Of a stretch of 50,589 nucleotides of DNA, positions 33,082 through 42,099 are shown one piece after another; positions within the stretch are counted from its first letter, which is position 1; the number at the start of each line of letters is the position of its first letter. The notes below the pieces were generated by a model. It was not told the origin of the DNA. It made no database searches and was given only the letters and a program-made list of their open reading frames with translations. Location of the stretch: contig JADZDL010000485.1 in assembly GCA_020851075.1 (NCBI GenBank), forward strand, positions 1-50,589, given 5' to 3'. The translations under genes and the position numbers were made by a program. This DNA comes from Planctomycetota bacterium (lineage in GTDB: Bacteria > Planctomycetota > UBA1135 > UBA2386).

Positions 33082-35379
33082 TCACTGCAATCGCAGTTCG
33101 TGCGAGTCGCTGGCCGCAAACAGGCCGTTGGCAGCGCTGCCATCCAGCGCGACCACCTGCAATTGCACGCTGAGCCCCGCGAAGCCCGGCGGCGCGAGCC
33201 ACAGCCAGGTGGCCCCCGCCGGGCCAAGCACCACCGGGCCATGCGCGAGGATCGGCTGTACGACGTGCACGCCGGCAAAGACCGGGTGCACGACTGGCGC
33301 ACCGGTGCCGCGCAGTTCGGCGAGCAGCGCGGCCACCCGCCCAAGCCTCGCCGGATCGGCGGCCGCGTAGGTGACCACCGCGCCCTGGCCACCCGCGATG
33401 GCCTTCACGTCGAGGCGAGGTCCGCTGCTCGGCGCGTTCGCGACGCCGGTGGCCAACGCCAGCCCTTCGTTGGTGCCGGGATAAACCGCTTCTTCGCGCA
33501 ACGCGGGCGCCGCCAACAGTTGCACTTCGACCGCGGCGAGACTGCGCGCGTAGACGCGAACGTCCGCCAGGGCGACCGCCGCGAACGTGCTGGTCGCGAG
33601 GTCGCTGCGCGCGCCAAACACCAGATCGCCGGTCGGATCGATCGTATCCCCCAGATAGAGCGCCGCGGTGGTCGCAACGCCGTCGAGGTAGACGCGCGCG
33701 AGGCCAAAGGCCGGCGCGACCAAAGCGTAGTGGTGCCACTGACCATCACGCAGATCCCGCGTCACGTCGAGCGCATCGAGCGTGGTGAGATCGTTGCCAT
33801 AGATGAGCGCCGTGCGCAGCGTGCCGTTGGACTGGTCCAGGTAGACGCCGAGGCGGTGGTTCGCGGCAAGGCCACCGTGGCTCAAGAGGTAGCGGAAGCC
33901 GGTGCCCGCGGTGTTGCTGGTGCGAAACCAGAACGACACCGAAAACGCACCGCCCGGCGCGTAGGGCCAGTCGCCGACGCGCAGCCGGTCGTCGATGCCG
34001 TCAAACCACAGGGCTCCCGCCGAGCCCGGCGGACCGGCCCCCACCGTCGCCGACGCGCCCGCGGGCAACAATTGGCCGTGGTGGCCGTTGCCGGAAAGGT
34101 CGGGCGTGGAGCCGCCCACCGCACTCGCCAGCGGCAGGCGCAATTCGGCCGCTTCACCAACTTCGTCGTCGCGGATCACGATCTCGGCACGACTCTGCAC
34201 GCCGGTATCGGTGCCGCCGACCACGGCCACTTCGATCACTTCGTCGCCCTCCGCGAGCTGGTCGTCCAGGGCATGAATCGGCACGCGCAGCTCGGTCTGG
34301 CCAATCGCAAACGAGTGCACGACTCCGGGCGCCACATAGTCGACCCCGGCCGTCGCCGTGCCACCAAGACGCAGGATCACGATGCGGCTGATACCGAGGT
34401 CACCCGTGCGCCGCAGGACCAGTTCGGCGGTGCCGCCGGTCTCGCTGGCGCTGCGATCGTCTGCCACCAGCGTGATGCGGTTGCCGGTGCCGAGGCTCGT
34501 GCCGCGCAACGCCGAGAAGAACAGGTCGAGCCAGCTGCCGACTCGCGCCGCGAACGGGCCGCGCACCGCCAGCGAACTGCGCACCGACCAGGGTGTTTCG
34601 ATCTGCACCCCATCGACCGTGCCGCCCAGCTTGGAGCCGTAGTTCGCGACGTTGAAGCCGCCGTCGAAGTAGTTGCCGCCGTTCGGATGCGGATTGACGG
34701 GGCTCGGCACGCTGTCGTAACCACCACTCTGCAGGTGCCCACCGAGGCTCGTGGGCCCGCGCAGCACCCCCGGGAACCAGATGCTCGGCAGGCTACCGGC
34801 GCTGCGGATCGTGCTCTGCGCCACGTAGGCGGGGTTCGCCAGCGTGCTGTCGGGCAACGCCAGCTGCGTCGCGGTGAGGTCGTAGCCGAGTTCGATCCAG
34901 CCTTCGGGATGGCCGTGGCCGTGCAGGTCGAAGTAGAAGCCAAAGCCCCACTGGTTCTGCGCGGAGGTGCGCGCATCGACGATCGCCTGGTGGAATGCCT
35001 GATAGGCCGCGATCGTCTGGGGATTGCCCTGCGCGCCTTCGACGACATCGCGGTTGACGTCGATCTTGTCGCGGTGCAGATGGCACAGGATCAGGTGCGG
35101 ACGCAACGCAAACCGCTGTTCGAGATGGGCCGCGAACTCGCGCGCCAGTTCGATCGTGCGGGTGTCCTTCGCGAACGTGCCGTAGGTGCGATCGGGGAGC
35201 CAACCCGGCTGCAACGAACCACCGTGGCCGGCCGAGATCACGATCGGCGCATTACCGATCACGTATTCGACGAATTGGTCCTGACTCCAACGTGTATCCC
35301 CGGGCGCCACCAGCTGGGCAGTGGCCGCCGTGGCAAACAACGCAATGCACGGCACAAAACGATACGCGAGGCAGGACAT
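33082..35379 (-). CDS. Exported N-formylglutamate amidohydrolase-like protein with Calx-beta and LamG domains
   Basis: This 765-residue protein has a signal peptide (MSCLAYRFVPCIALFATAAT) ending with Gln at +1 (ATAQ). Residues about 45-290 resemble N-formylglutamate amidohydrolases: SAGHGG (49-54), LPDRTYGTFAKDTRTIELA, PHLILCHLHRDKIDVNR (94-110) and DLHGHGHPEG (151-160), where metal and catalytic residues of that zinc-dependent family are expected. A Calx-beta domain follows (about 308-403), with DDRSASETGG and DDQLAEGDEVIEV, and then a LamG-like jelly-roll (about 430-610), with LWFDGIDDRLRVGD and WHHYALV. The tail ends in a pattern similar to the other exported proteins of the window. An extracellular amidase with carbohydrate- or matrix-binding modules is inferred. 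Confidence 0.8.
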   Translation of the reverse strand: MSCLAYRFVPCIALFATAATAQLVAPGDTRWSQDQFVEYVIGNAPIVISAGHGGSLQPGWLPDRTYGTFAKDTRTIELAREFAAHLEQRFALRPHLILCHLHRDKIDVNRDVVEGAQGNPQTIAAYQAFHQAIVDARTSAQNQWGFGFYFDLHGHGHPEGWIELGYDLTATQLALPDSTLANPAYVAQSTIRSAGSLPSIWFPGVLRGPTSLGGHLQSGGYDSVPSPVNPHPNGGNYFDGGFNVANYGSKLGGTVDGVQIETPWSVRSSLAVRGPFAARVGSWLDLFFSALRGTSLGTGNRITLVADDRSASETGGTAELVLRRTGDLGISRIVILRLGGTATAGVDYVAPGVVHSFAIGQTELRVPIHALDDQLAEGDEVIEVAVVGGTDTGVQSRAEIVIRDDEVGEAAELRLPLASAVGGSTPDLSGNGHHGQLLPAGASATVGAGPPGSAGALWFDGIDDRLRVGDWPYAPGGAFSVSFWFRTSNTAGTGFRYLLSHGGLAANHRLGVYLDQSNGTLRTALIYGNDLTTLDALDVTRDLRDGQWHHYALVAPAFGLARVYLDGVATTAALYLGDTIDPTGDLVFGARSDLATSTFAAVALADVRVYARSLAAVEVQLLAAPALREEAVYPGTNEGLALATGVANAPSSGPRLDVKAIAGGQGAVVTYAAADPARLGRVAALLAELRGTGAPVVHPVFAGVHVVQPILAHGPVVLGPAGATWLWLAPPGFAGLSVQLQVVALDGSAANGLFAASDSHELRLQ

Positions 35380-35438
35380 CCCAGCAGCGTCCCCCACAGC
35401 CGCAGCGCGTCAAGCCCTTCCCAAACAGTGCGCAGCGG

Positions 35439-37265
35439 TCAATGTGGGAGGTAGCAGACCGTATTGGTAACCATCAACGTGATGAAGATCGGGCACATGA
35501 CCAATGGACCAAGCTGCACGCGGCCCGTCATGGCAAAGAACTCGCGGTGGAACCACGGCAGCACGAACATCATCGGCGCGATCGCGAACAGCATGTTCAC
35601 GTAGAGCCAACCATCGGTCCACAGCACCCGGCCGTTGGCCGCCAGCCAGCCATATTGCGCGACCAGGATCAGCAGCAAGCCGAGGGAATTGGCGAACATC
35701 GCGAGCAACCGGCTGCGCCACTCCGGCACCCCTTCGTGGCGCATGCCGCAACAGGCCCGCAGCGAGTTCTGCAGGAAGAAGGGAAAGAACGCCGGCGCAT
35801 ACATCGCCACCAGCGGCAGGATGCGGGCGTCGAAGCTGCGACCGCCGAGGAACAGGAAGCGCTGGTCGACGTGCCAGAACCAGTACACAAAGGCCAGCTG
35901 GCCGAAGAAGCCGACGTAGAGCACGGTCGCCAACGCCACGGTCCGCACCCATTGGCCGCTGCCGAGCCGCCAGCCGGCGATCGGGCCGCGGGCCCCCGCG
36001 AGCCGGCGGCCGAGCCAGAACAGCCCGAACCCGACGACGCCGTTGAGCAAGGCCCACAGCATCACCGCGTTGTTCATGCGCTGCGGGAAGAACCAGGTCT
36101 GCTCGCGATTGGCCGCCGCTGCAAACCACTGCTGCGACCACTCGGTGGCCGGGATGTAGGTGACGCACGCGATCGTGGCGCCGACCACGAGCAGCGCCCA
36201 GAAACTGCGCCCGCGCGCGCTGCGCGGCGATGGCGGGGGCACTTCCTGCACCAGCGGTCGGAACGCCGCGGCACCGCCGAGCAGGCCGCGGGCCGCCAAT
36301 GGCAGCATCACGAACGCCGCGAGCAGGCAGAGGAACGTCGCCAGTTCCTTCCACCACCACACCTGGTCGGAGGTTGCAAGCCCATGTTGCAGGCCGAGCA
36401 CCTTGTCGAAGAAGCCCAACTGGTTGGCAATCGCCTCGCGGCTGTAGGGCTGCAGCGGATGCAGTTCGGCTTCGTTCCAGACCACGCGAGCCCCGCGCGC
36501 CGCCACGTCCCCGTACCATCGCCCCAGCTCCACCTCCTCTCTGGCGGCAAACTCCGCGCCGCGGGCCGTATTCACCATTCGCAGCGCTTCCGGCGCGCGC
36601 CGCAGATCGCCGTGGCCGAGTTCGTTGCGGTAGGCGCCTTCGTCGTAGAGGGCATAACTGAGACCGACGTTGGAACGCACCTCGCGCAGGTTCTTGTCGG
36701 TGAAGCACAGCAGGTAGCCCGACACGAACACCGAATGCAGCACACTGGGGCGGTCGGCGCGGCGCGCTTCCCGCCCAAACCGGGAAGCGGCGAGCAGCAC
36801 CGCGTTGCCGCCGGCCGAGTGGCCCGTGGCGACGATGCGCGACTTGTCGATGTAGTCGAGCAGGTCCGTGCGGGCCACGAACTCAAGCACCGCGAACAGG
36901 CCGTAGCCCTCGTCGGTGGCCGCCCGGCTGCTGCCCGAAGCGCTCGAGTTGCCCTGCGCGTAGGGATCGATCACCATCGCCACGACGCCGCGGCGCGCGA
37001 GTTCGATGGCGATATTCTGCAGCGCTTCCTTGGAGCGTTGGAATCCCGGCACCACGATGGCCAACGGTGCGGGGCTCGCGGCGGTGGCCGAGCGCGGCCG
37101 GAACAGGTCCGCCGCGATCCATTGGCCACCCTGGGCCGGCAGCCGCAGCGCCGCAACCTGGATGCGCCCCGCATCCGTCATCACCCTGTGGGCGAACCAC
37201 GGGGCCAACAACCATGCCAGCACAGCACCGACGAGCAGCCACCTACGCCGAACGGTCTGGTTCAT
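35439..37265 (-). CDS. Membrane-anchored alpha/beta-hydrolase with C-terminal transmembrane region
   Basis: This 608-residue protein starts with an uncleaved-looking N-terminal hydrophobic helix (RRRWLLVGAVLAWLLAPWFA). Residues about 40-300 form an alpha/beta-hydrolase with the nucleophile elbow GHSAGG (Ser150), VVPGFQRS and a VIDPYAQGNSSAS loop. From about residue 305 the protein turns into about eight to nine hydrophobic helices, so the enzyme appears attached to a multi-pass membrane domain. I know no named family for that combination. It lies 59 bases before the N-formylglutamate-like gene on the same strand and may be co-transcribed with it. The substrate is unknown; membrane or exported esters are possible. 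Confidence 0.75.
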   Translation of the reverse strand: MNQTVRRRWLLVGAVLAWLLAPWFAHRVMTDAGRIQVAALRLPAQGGQWIAADLFRPRSATAASPAPLAIVVPGFQRSKEALQNIAIELARRGVVAMVIDPYAQGNSSASGSSRAATDEGYGLFAVLEFVARTDLLDYIDKSRIVATGHSAGGNAVLLAASRFGREARRADRPSVLHSVFVSGYLLCFTDKNLREVRSNVGLSYALYDEGAYRNELGHGDLRRAPEALRMVNTARGAEFAAREEVELGRWYGDVAARGARVVWNEAELHPLQPYSREAIANQLGFFDKVLGLQHGLATSDQVWWWKELATFLCLLAAFVMLPLAARGLLGGAAAFRPLVQEVPPPSPRSARGRSFWALLVVGATIACVTYIPATEWSQQWFAAAANREQTWFFPQRMNNAVMLWALLNGVVGFGLFWLGRRLAGARGPIAGWRLGSGQWVRTVALATVLYVGFFGQLAFVYWFWHVDQRFLFLGGRSFDARILPLVAMYAPAFFPFFLQNSLRACCGMRHEGVPEWRSRLLAMFANSLGLLLILVAQYGWLAANGRVLWTDGWLYVNMLFAIAPMMFVLPWFHREFFAMTGRVQLGPLVMCPIFITLMVTNTVCYLPH

Positions 37266-37308
37266 GGTGCGCGGAACATACGCCGCGAGCCGGCTGGCGC
37301 CGCTGCGA

Positions 37309-37330
37309 GTTGCGTACGGATGAACGCAAC
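37309..37330. promoter_or_regulatory. Inverted repeat in divergent intergenic region
   Basis: GTTGCGT (37309-37315) and ACGCAAC (37324-37330) form a perfect 7-base inverted repeat with an 8-base spacer, in the 146-base gap between the divergent hydrolase and PKD-protein genes. It could be an operator. No matching regulator gene is adjacent. Confidence 0.35.
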
Positions 37331-37411
37331 CAACTGTAACAAAGTGTCTCGCCCAGCCGCCAATGGCGCGCCAATCCTGTAAGCCATTCCCAACCTCAAT
37401 AGCCTAGGACC

Positions 37412-39391
37412 ATGAACCGAAACCACCTCACAGCGCTCGCCGCTGCCATCGCCCTTTCCACCAGCGCGACGGCCCAGAATCTCTCCACCCTGTTCATCAG
37501 CAATGCCGGCTCGTCGAGCTTCCACCCGCTGTCTTCGGTCTCATTTGACGTGACCGTGACCAATACGGCCGGTCTCGCCCTGTCGACGATCCAGGTCAAC
37601 ACACCCTACGTCGGCATCCCGGCCACACTCGAGGTCTACACGACCGACCTCGGCGTCGGCTACCTCGCCAACCTCCAGAACCCGCCCGCCGGCACCTGGA
37701 AGCTGCGCGCCAAGGGCAACTTCAGCACCGGCGGCTCCGACTCGCCGGTCACGGTCACGCTCGACAAGCTGGTGCACCTCGAACCCGGCACGATGGGCAT
37801 GCTGCTCGTGCACCGCGGTTGTGGCATCCGCTACACCAACCCCGGCACCAGCGGCACGCCGCTGATCTACACCAACGCCGATTTGACGCTGAGCATGGGC
37901 TCGGCCCAATCGACCGCGCTGGTCAGCACGCCCAACACCCCGCGCATCGCCAACGTCGACATGCAGTATTCGGTGCCGGCCGACCTCGTCGACTTCACCG
38001 TCGACGTGACCTCCGGCGCCTCGCCGCTCACCGTCAACTTCCAGCAGCGCGCGGCGATGACTTCCGCTCCCGCCGCGGCCTACGAATGGGACTTCGAGAA
38101 CGACGGCATCGTCGACGCGACCGGGCCGAACCCGACCTGGATCTACCCGACGTGCGGCACCTTCTCGCCGAAGTTGCGCGTGCTGACCACGGCGGGCAAC
38201 TTCGAATACACCTGGACCGACCTCATCACCGCGGATCCGCTCGTGGCGGACTTCACGGCCAGCGCCAACCTGGTGCCGCCGCAGACGTCCGTGCAGTTCA
38301 CCGACACCAGCGTCGGCGCTGCGGGCTGGCTGTGGGACTTCGAGAACGACGGCATCGTCGATAGCACGCTGCAGAACCCTTCGTTCACGTTCGGCGCGGG
38401 CAGCTACGACGTCAAGCTGACGGTCACCAACGGCTGCGGCCTCACCAGCAAGACGATGCGCATCGACGCCGTCACCGACACGTGGTCGCTGCCATACAAC
38501 GCAAGCACCAACTTGACCGCCAAGCAGGCCCTGGCATTCTTCGACCTCGGCATCGCCGCCAATGACGCGTTGATCCTGACCGGTCTCGACGTGAATACGA
38601 TCGTGCACATCGGCCAACCTTGCCCGGTCAAGGTCTGGCTCACCGATGGCACGGCCGCCGGCAAGCAGACGAACCAGGCGCTGTGGCGCGAAGTCGCGAG
38701 CGGCAACGGCATCTCGGCCGCCGGCAACGCCGCGACGCGCATCACCCTCGATCGCCCGATCCTGCTGCTGCCTGGCCGCAGTTACGGCATGGCCGTGCAG
38801 TATCTCGACGCACAGGTCCACTACGTGACCCCGCTCGTGCCGGTCACGTCCGGCCCGGACTTCGTGTTCACGCCAATCGGCATCACGACGGCGACCAACC
38901 CGTTCTCGCTGACCAACACGACTCGCCAGTTCGTCGGTGGCTTCTACTACACGAAGGCGAGCGCGTGGCCGATCGGCTCGATCACGACGTTCGCGCAGGG
39001 CTGCGCCGGCTCGCTCGGCGTGCCGACGCTGCAACCCGCGGGCTCGTCGCGGCCACAACTTGGCACGAGCTTCACGATCAACCTGGACAACGCCGCGCTC
39101 GGCGGTGCCGTCGTGATGTTCGGCTTCAGCAACACGATGTCGGCCTTCGGCCCGCTGCCGCTCGACCTCGGCTTCTACGGCGCGCCTGGCTGCAGCGCGT
39201 ATGTCAGCACCGACGCGACGACGTTCCGGTTCTCGGGCCAACCGCTGATCCCGATCGTTGCCACGCTGCCGAACGACCCGGCATTGGCCGGCATCCGCTA
39301 CTACATGCAAGCGCTGACGATTGACCCGACCGCCAACGCGCTCGGCAGCGTGATGTCCGACGCCCTGGCTCTCTGCACGGGCGTCTACTGA
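37412..39391 (+). CDS. Exported PKD-domain protein with shared C-terminal domain
   Basis: This 659-residue protein has a signal peptide (MNRNHLTALAAAIALSTSAT) followed by AQ, giving Gln at +1. Two PKD-type beta-sandwich domains are seen (about residues 195-272 and 278-352), each with the W-D-F-E-N-D-G-I-V-D motif (YEWDFENDGIVDATGPNPTW and WLWDFENDGIVDSTLQNPSF) and a final C-terminal strand. A further unassigned domain lies at 355-520. The last ~134 residues are the shared tail: GCAGSLGVPTLQP, GAPGCSAYVS, TIDPTANALGSVMSD. The stop codon overlaps the following ATG (TGATG), so translation of the Ntn-hydrolase gene is probably coupled. Function is likely surface adhesion or assembly, by inference. 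Confidence 0.86.
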   Translation: MNRNHLTALAAAIALSTSATAQNLSTLFISNAGSSSFHPLSSVSFDVTVTNTAGLALSTIQVNTPYVGIPATLEVYTTDLGVGYLANLQNPPAGTWKLRAKGNFSTGGSDSPVTVTLDKLVHLEPGTMGMLLVHRGCGIRYTNPGTSGTPLIYTNADLTLSMGSAQSTALVSTPNTPRIANVDMQYSVPADLVDFTVDVTSGASPLTVNFQQRAAMTSAPAAAYEWDFENDGIVDATGPNPTWIYPTCGTFSPKLRVLTTAGNFEYTWTDLITADPLVADFTASANLVPPQTSVQFTDTSVGAAGWLWDFENDGIVDSTLQNPSFTFGAGSYDVKLTVTNGCGLTSKTMRIDAVTDTWSLPYNASTNLTAKQALAFFDLGIAANDALILTGLDVNTIVHIGQPCPVKVWLTDGTAAGKQTNQALWREVASGNGISAAGNAATRITLDRPILLLPGRSYGMAVQYLDAQVHYVTPLVPVTSGPDFVFTPIGITTATNPFSLTNTTRQFVGGFYYTKASAWPIGSITTFAQGCAGSLGVPTLQPAGSSRPQLGTSFTINLDNAALGGAVVMFGFSNTMSAFGPLPLDLGFYGAPGCSAYVSTDATTFRFSGQPLIPIVATLPNDPALAGIRYYMQALTIDPTANALGSVMSDALALCTGVY

Positions 39392-40722
39392 TGCACGCAC
39401 CGCGCGCGACGCGGCTGCCGTGGTGGCCGCAACGCGGCTGGCACGCGCTGGCCGCCGCCGCGGCGCTCTGGATGGCTGGGCTGCCGGCGCAAGGCGCGCC
39501 GGCAGTGGCAGCCACGCCAGCCGCAGCCGCCGCAGTTCCTTCGGCAATCGAACTGGAAGGGGAAGCCGGCGAAGAATGCTCGGTCGGCGTCGCCCACGGC
39601 AAGGCCACCGTCGACGGCCGCCCGCTGCTGTGGAAGAACCGCGACGCGCAGAAGCGCGACAACGTGGTCACCGCGTTCCACGACGGGCGCGTTCCGTATG
39701 TGGGCATCTGCGACGCCGGCGGCACGTCTGGTGTCTGGGGCGGTGCCAACGCAGCTGGGTTCTGCATCATGAACTCGGTGTCGCGCGACCTGCCACAAGG
39801 CAGCAAGAAGGGCCCCGGCAACGGCGGCTTCATGAAGCTCGCGCTGATGCGGTGCACCACGGTCGAAGAGTTCGAGACGCTGCTGAAGGAGACCAACGAG
39901 TCTGGGCGCACGACGCGCGCCAATTTCGGCGTCATCGATGCTCACGGCGGTGCGGCGTTCTTCGAAACCTCGCACCGCGAATACCACCGCTTCGATGCCG
40001 AGAAGTCACCAAACGGCATCCTGGTGCGCACCAACTTCGCCACCACCGCGGAGGGCAAGGGCGGCCGCGAACGCTTCGCGCGAGCCTCCACGCTGTGCAA
40101 GGCCATTCCGCGCGGCAAACTCGATCACGCGTTCCTTCTGCAGCAGTTCTGCCGCGACCTGCAACCACCGAAGTCCGCCGCGGACGGTGGCGACGATCGC
40201 CAGGACGTGCGCGAGACGCTGCATCGACAGACCACCGTGGCCGCCATGGTGTTTCACGGCTGCAAACCCGGCGAAAGCACCGCCGGCACGACGATGTGGG
40301 CCGTGGTTGGCCAACCCCTGTTTGCACCAGCAGTGCCGTGTTTTCCCGTGCTCGACCAGGTCTCGCCCCTGTTGGCCGGCGACCCGAAAAGCCGCCTCTG
40401 CAACCTCGCGCTGGACCTGCAGGGAGCGTTCTACGAGGTCCCGCCCGCCAACACAGGCGATGAATCCAAGCTCGAAGCCGATGTCGCCGGCGCGATCCGG
40501 TGGCTGCGGCGCACAGGCCTCGACGACGTGAAACGGGCTGTGCTGGCCGCCGAGCAAGCACAGTTTGCCGTGGTGCAGAAGGAACTCGAGCACTGGCGCT
40601 CGTCGAAGGAGCTGCCGAAAGAAGGCTCGGCGGCGCTGCTCGCGTTGCACCAGCAGTCGGCGCAAGCTGCCGAAGCACTGCTGCAGAAGCTCGTCGGCGA
40701 AGTTGCCGCAGTGAGTCGCTGA
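39391..40722 (+). CDS. Exported Ntn-hydrolase, C45/C69-like acyltransferase or amidase
   Basis: This 443-residue protein begins directly on the stop of the PKD gene. The N-terminus contains a signal peptide (ALAAAAALWMAGLPAQG). Downstream the EECSVGVAHGKATVDGRPLL stretch with Cys63 and then WKNRDA (Asn83, Arg84, Asp85) is typical of the N-terminal-nucleophile hydrolases of the C45/C69 and penicillin-V-acylase-like groups, in which Cys becomes the first residue after autoproteolysis. GGTSGVWGGANAAGFCIMN follows as the conserved Gly-rich strand. The C-terminal part is helical. It probably cleaves or transfers an acyl group outside the cytoplasm. It converges with the BPL_N-like gene, 13 bases apart. 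The cleavage that would expose Cys63 is inferred, and the substrate is unknown. Confidence 0.82.
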   Translation: MHAPRATRLPWWPQRGWHALAAAAALWMAGLPAQGAPAVAATPAAAAAVPSAIELEGEAGEECSVGVAHGKATVDGRPLLWKNRDAQKRDNVVTAFHDGRVPYVGICDAGGTSGVWGGANAAGFCIMNSVSRDLPQGSKKGPGNGGFMKLALMRCTTVEEFETLLKETNESGRTTRANFGVIDAHGGAAFFETSHREYHRFDAEKSPNGILVRTNFATTAEGKGGRERFARASTLCKAIPRGKLDHAFLLQQFCRDLQPPKSAADGGDDRQDVRETLHRQTTVAAMVFHGCKPGESTAGTTMWAVVGQPLFAPAVPCFPVLDQVSPLLAGDPKSRLCNLALDLQGAFYEVPPANTGDESKLEADVAGAIRWLRRTGLDDVKRAVLAAEQAQFAVVQKELEHWRSSKELPKEGSAALLALHQQSAQAAEALLQKLVGEVAAVSR

Positions 40723-40735
40723 GCTACCAGCGCAG

Positions 40736-42010
40736 TCAGCGCGGCTGGGCTTCGACCTTGGCCGGCGCGATATCGAGCGTCCAACCGATCGCGCGGGCCA
40801 CGAGCACTTCGAGTTCGCGGTGCGATTCGGGGTGCGGGCTGATGACCATGACGCGCCCCTTGCCAAACGTATCGGCGACGATCGCTGGCGTTCCAACCAT
40901 CGCCTCGTGCACGACACCCTTCTTGTCCTTGGCAGCACTGGCGAACTCCGCCAGCACGATCGGCTTGCTGCGCGCACCCGCCCGTTTGGACTGGCTCAGC
41001 ACGTCCGGGTAGACGGGGCCGTTGTTGTAGCGGGTCTTGATGCTCGCAAACTCCTTGCCGAGCACTTGCTTGCCGGCGTCGGTCAAGGCGAGCTCCAGCG
41101 TCGCCGACCCCTTCGCCCATGGTTGCGTGTGCTGCCACGGCAGCAGCGCCGCGTAGGTCTTCAGCCCCGCGCCAGCGAGGTAAGCGCCAGCGCAGATGCC
41201 AACGTAACCACCACCGCCGTCGACAAACTCGCGAACTGCCGCGACCCCAGTCGGCTGCAGGGCCTTGGCAATGCCGCCGCCCGACCCACCAGGGAAGACG
41301 ACTGCCGCCAGACCACGCAGGCCGCCATCGCGAATGTCCTCAGGGCACACGGCGAGAATGCGATGGCCGAGGGTCGTCGCATCGACGACGCGTTCGATAT
41401 TCTCACAGCCACTGCCACCAACACCTTCGGCGTCGTACAGCCCGACCGTCGGCCCCTTCGGAAACCCGGCCGGCCACGGCGAACTTGGTCCAGTGCGAGT
41501 TGCGGCGAGCATGCCAAGGTCCTGCAACGCTGCCGTGACGACCTTGCGCACGTGGCGGAACTGCCGCGCCTTCGATAGCCCGGTCTTCGGCTGCACAAAC
41601 TCGATGCGCAGGTGCAGTGGCGTCGGCTGGTCGCCGCTGGCCGCCGGCAGGGCCGCAACATCGCCAATCGCGCCGAACTCACCTTCGCCAGCAAGCGCCT
41701 GGTCCAGCCAGCGCTGCGCGCGCGCCGGGTCCGTGCTGGCCACCACCGCCGCCGCAAAACCCTTCTTCTGGTCCTTGGCTGGCTCGACCCAGACGACTTC
41801 GAACAGCACCTCACACGCGCTCGGCGCTGCGTCCGGCCCGCGCACCTGCAGTTCGCCCTTGCCAACGCGAAGGGCCTGCAGTTGTTCGTCGAGGCCGATC
41901 ACCGCGGCGCGTTCGGTGCGCTTGACCTGCACGCAGACAGTCTGGGCAGCGGCCGCGGGGGCCAGCACGAGGCTGGCGCAGAACGGCAGGAAGAATCGCA
42001 GGGTCGCCAT
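40736..42010 (-). CDS. Exported BPL_N-type glutamine-amidotransferase-like protein
   Basis: This 424-residue protein has a signal peptide (MATLRFFLPFCASLVLAPAA) with AAQ and Gln at +1. From about residue 185 it has the class I glutamine-amidotransferase-like fold typical of the N-terminal domain of fungal biotin-protein ligase: VVFPGGSGGGIAKAL (237-251), GVAAVREFVDGGGGYVGICAGAY (split around Cys273, the candidate nucleophile), and a later conserved GKGRVMVISPHPE, where His and Glu complete the triad. The N-terminal half (about 25-180) is alpha/beta and unassigned. The exported location argues against a role in cytoplasmic biosynthesis. Genes of this type are seen in secreted form in Planctomycetota, from general knowledge. 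The function is unknown. Confidence 0.8.
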   Translation of the reverse strand: MATLRFFLPFCASLVLAPAAAAQTVCVQVKRTERAAVIGLDEQLQALRVGKGELQVRGPDAAPSACEVLFEVVWVEPAKDQKKGFAAAVVASTDPARAQRWLDQALAGEGEFGAIGDVAALPAASGDQPTPLHLRIEFVQPKTGLSKARQFRHVRKVVTAALQDLGMLAATRTGPSSPWPAGFPKGPTVGLYDAEGVGGSGCENIERVVDATTLGHRILAVCPEDIRDGGLRGLAAVVFPGGSGGGIAKALQPTGVAAVREFVDGGGGYVGICAGAYLAGAGLKTYAALLPWQHTQPWAKGSATLELALTDAGKQVLGKEFASIKTRYNNGPVYPDVLSQSKRAGARSKPIVLAEFASAAKDKKGVVHEAMVGTPAIVADTFGKGRVMVISPHPESHRELEVLVARAIGWTLDIAPAKVEAQPR

Positions 42011-42099
42011 CCCCAGAATCTAGTCGTGAACGAAGCCCGGGGTAGGCGGGGTCGCGTCAGAAGCTCGTACCAGCCACCAGACGCTGCGGCAGCCGCGGC

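Noticed and set aside
33100..35454. 784-residue open frame on the plus strand
   Set aside because: It is antisense to the amidohydrolase-like gene, which has a signal peptide and clear catalytic motifs. The frame is Arg- and His-rich with no recognisable domains, the usual product of a GC-rich third codon position.
37541..39547. 668-residue open frame on the minus strand
   Set aside because: Antisense to the PKD protein, composed largely of Arg, Ala, Val and Gly without motifs.
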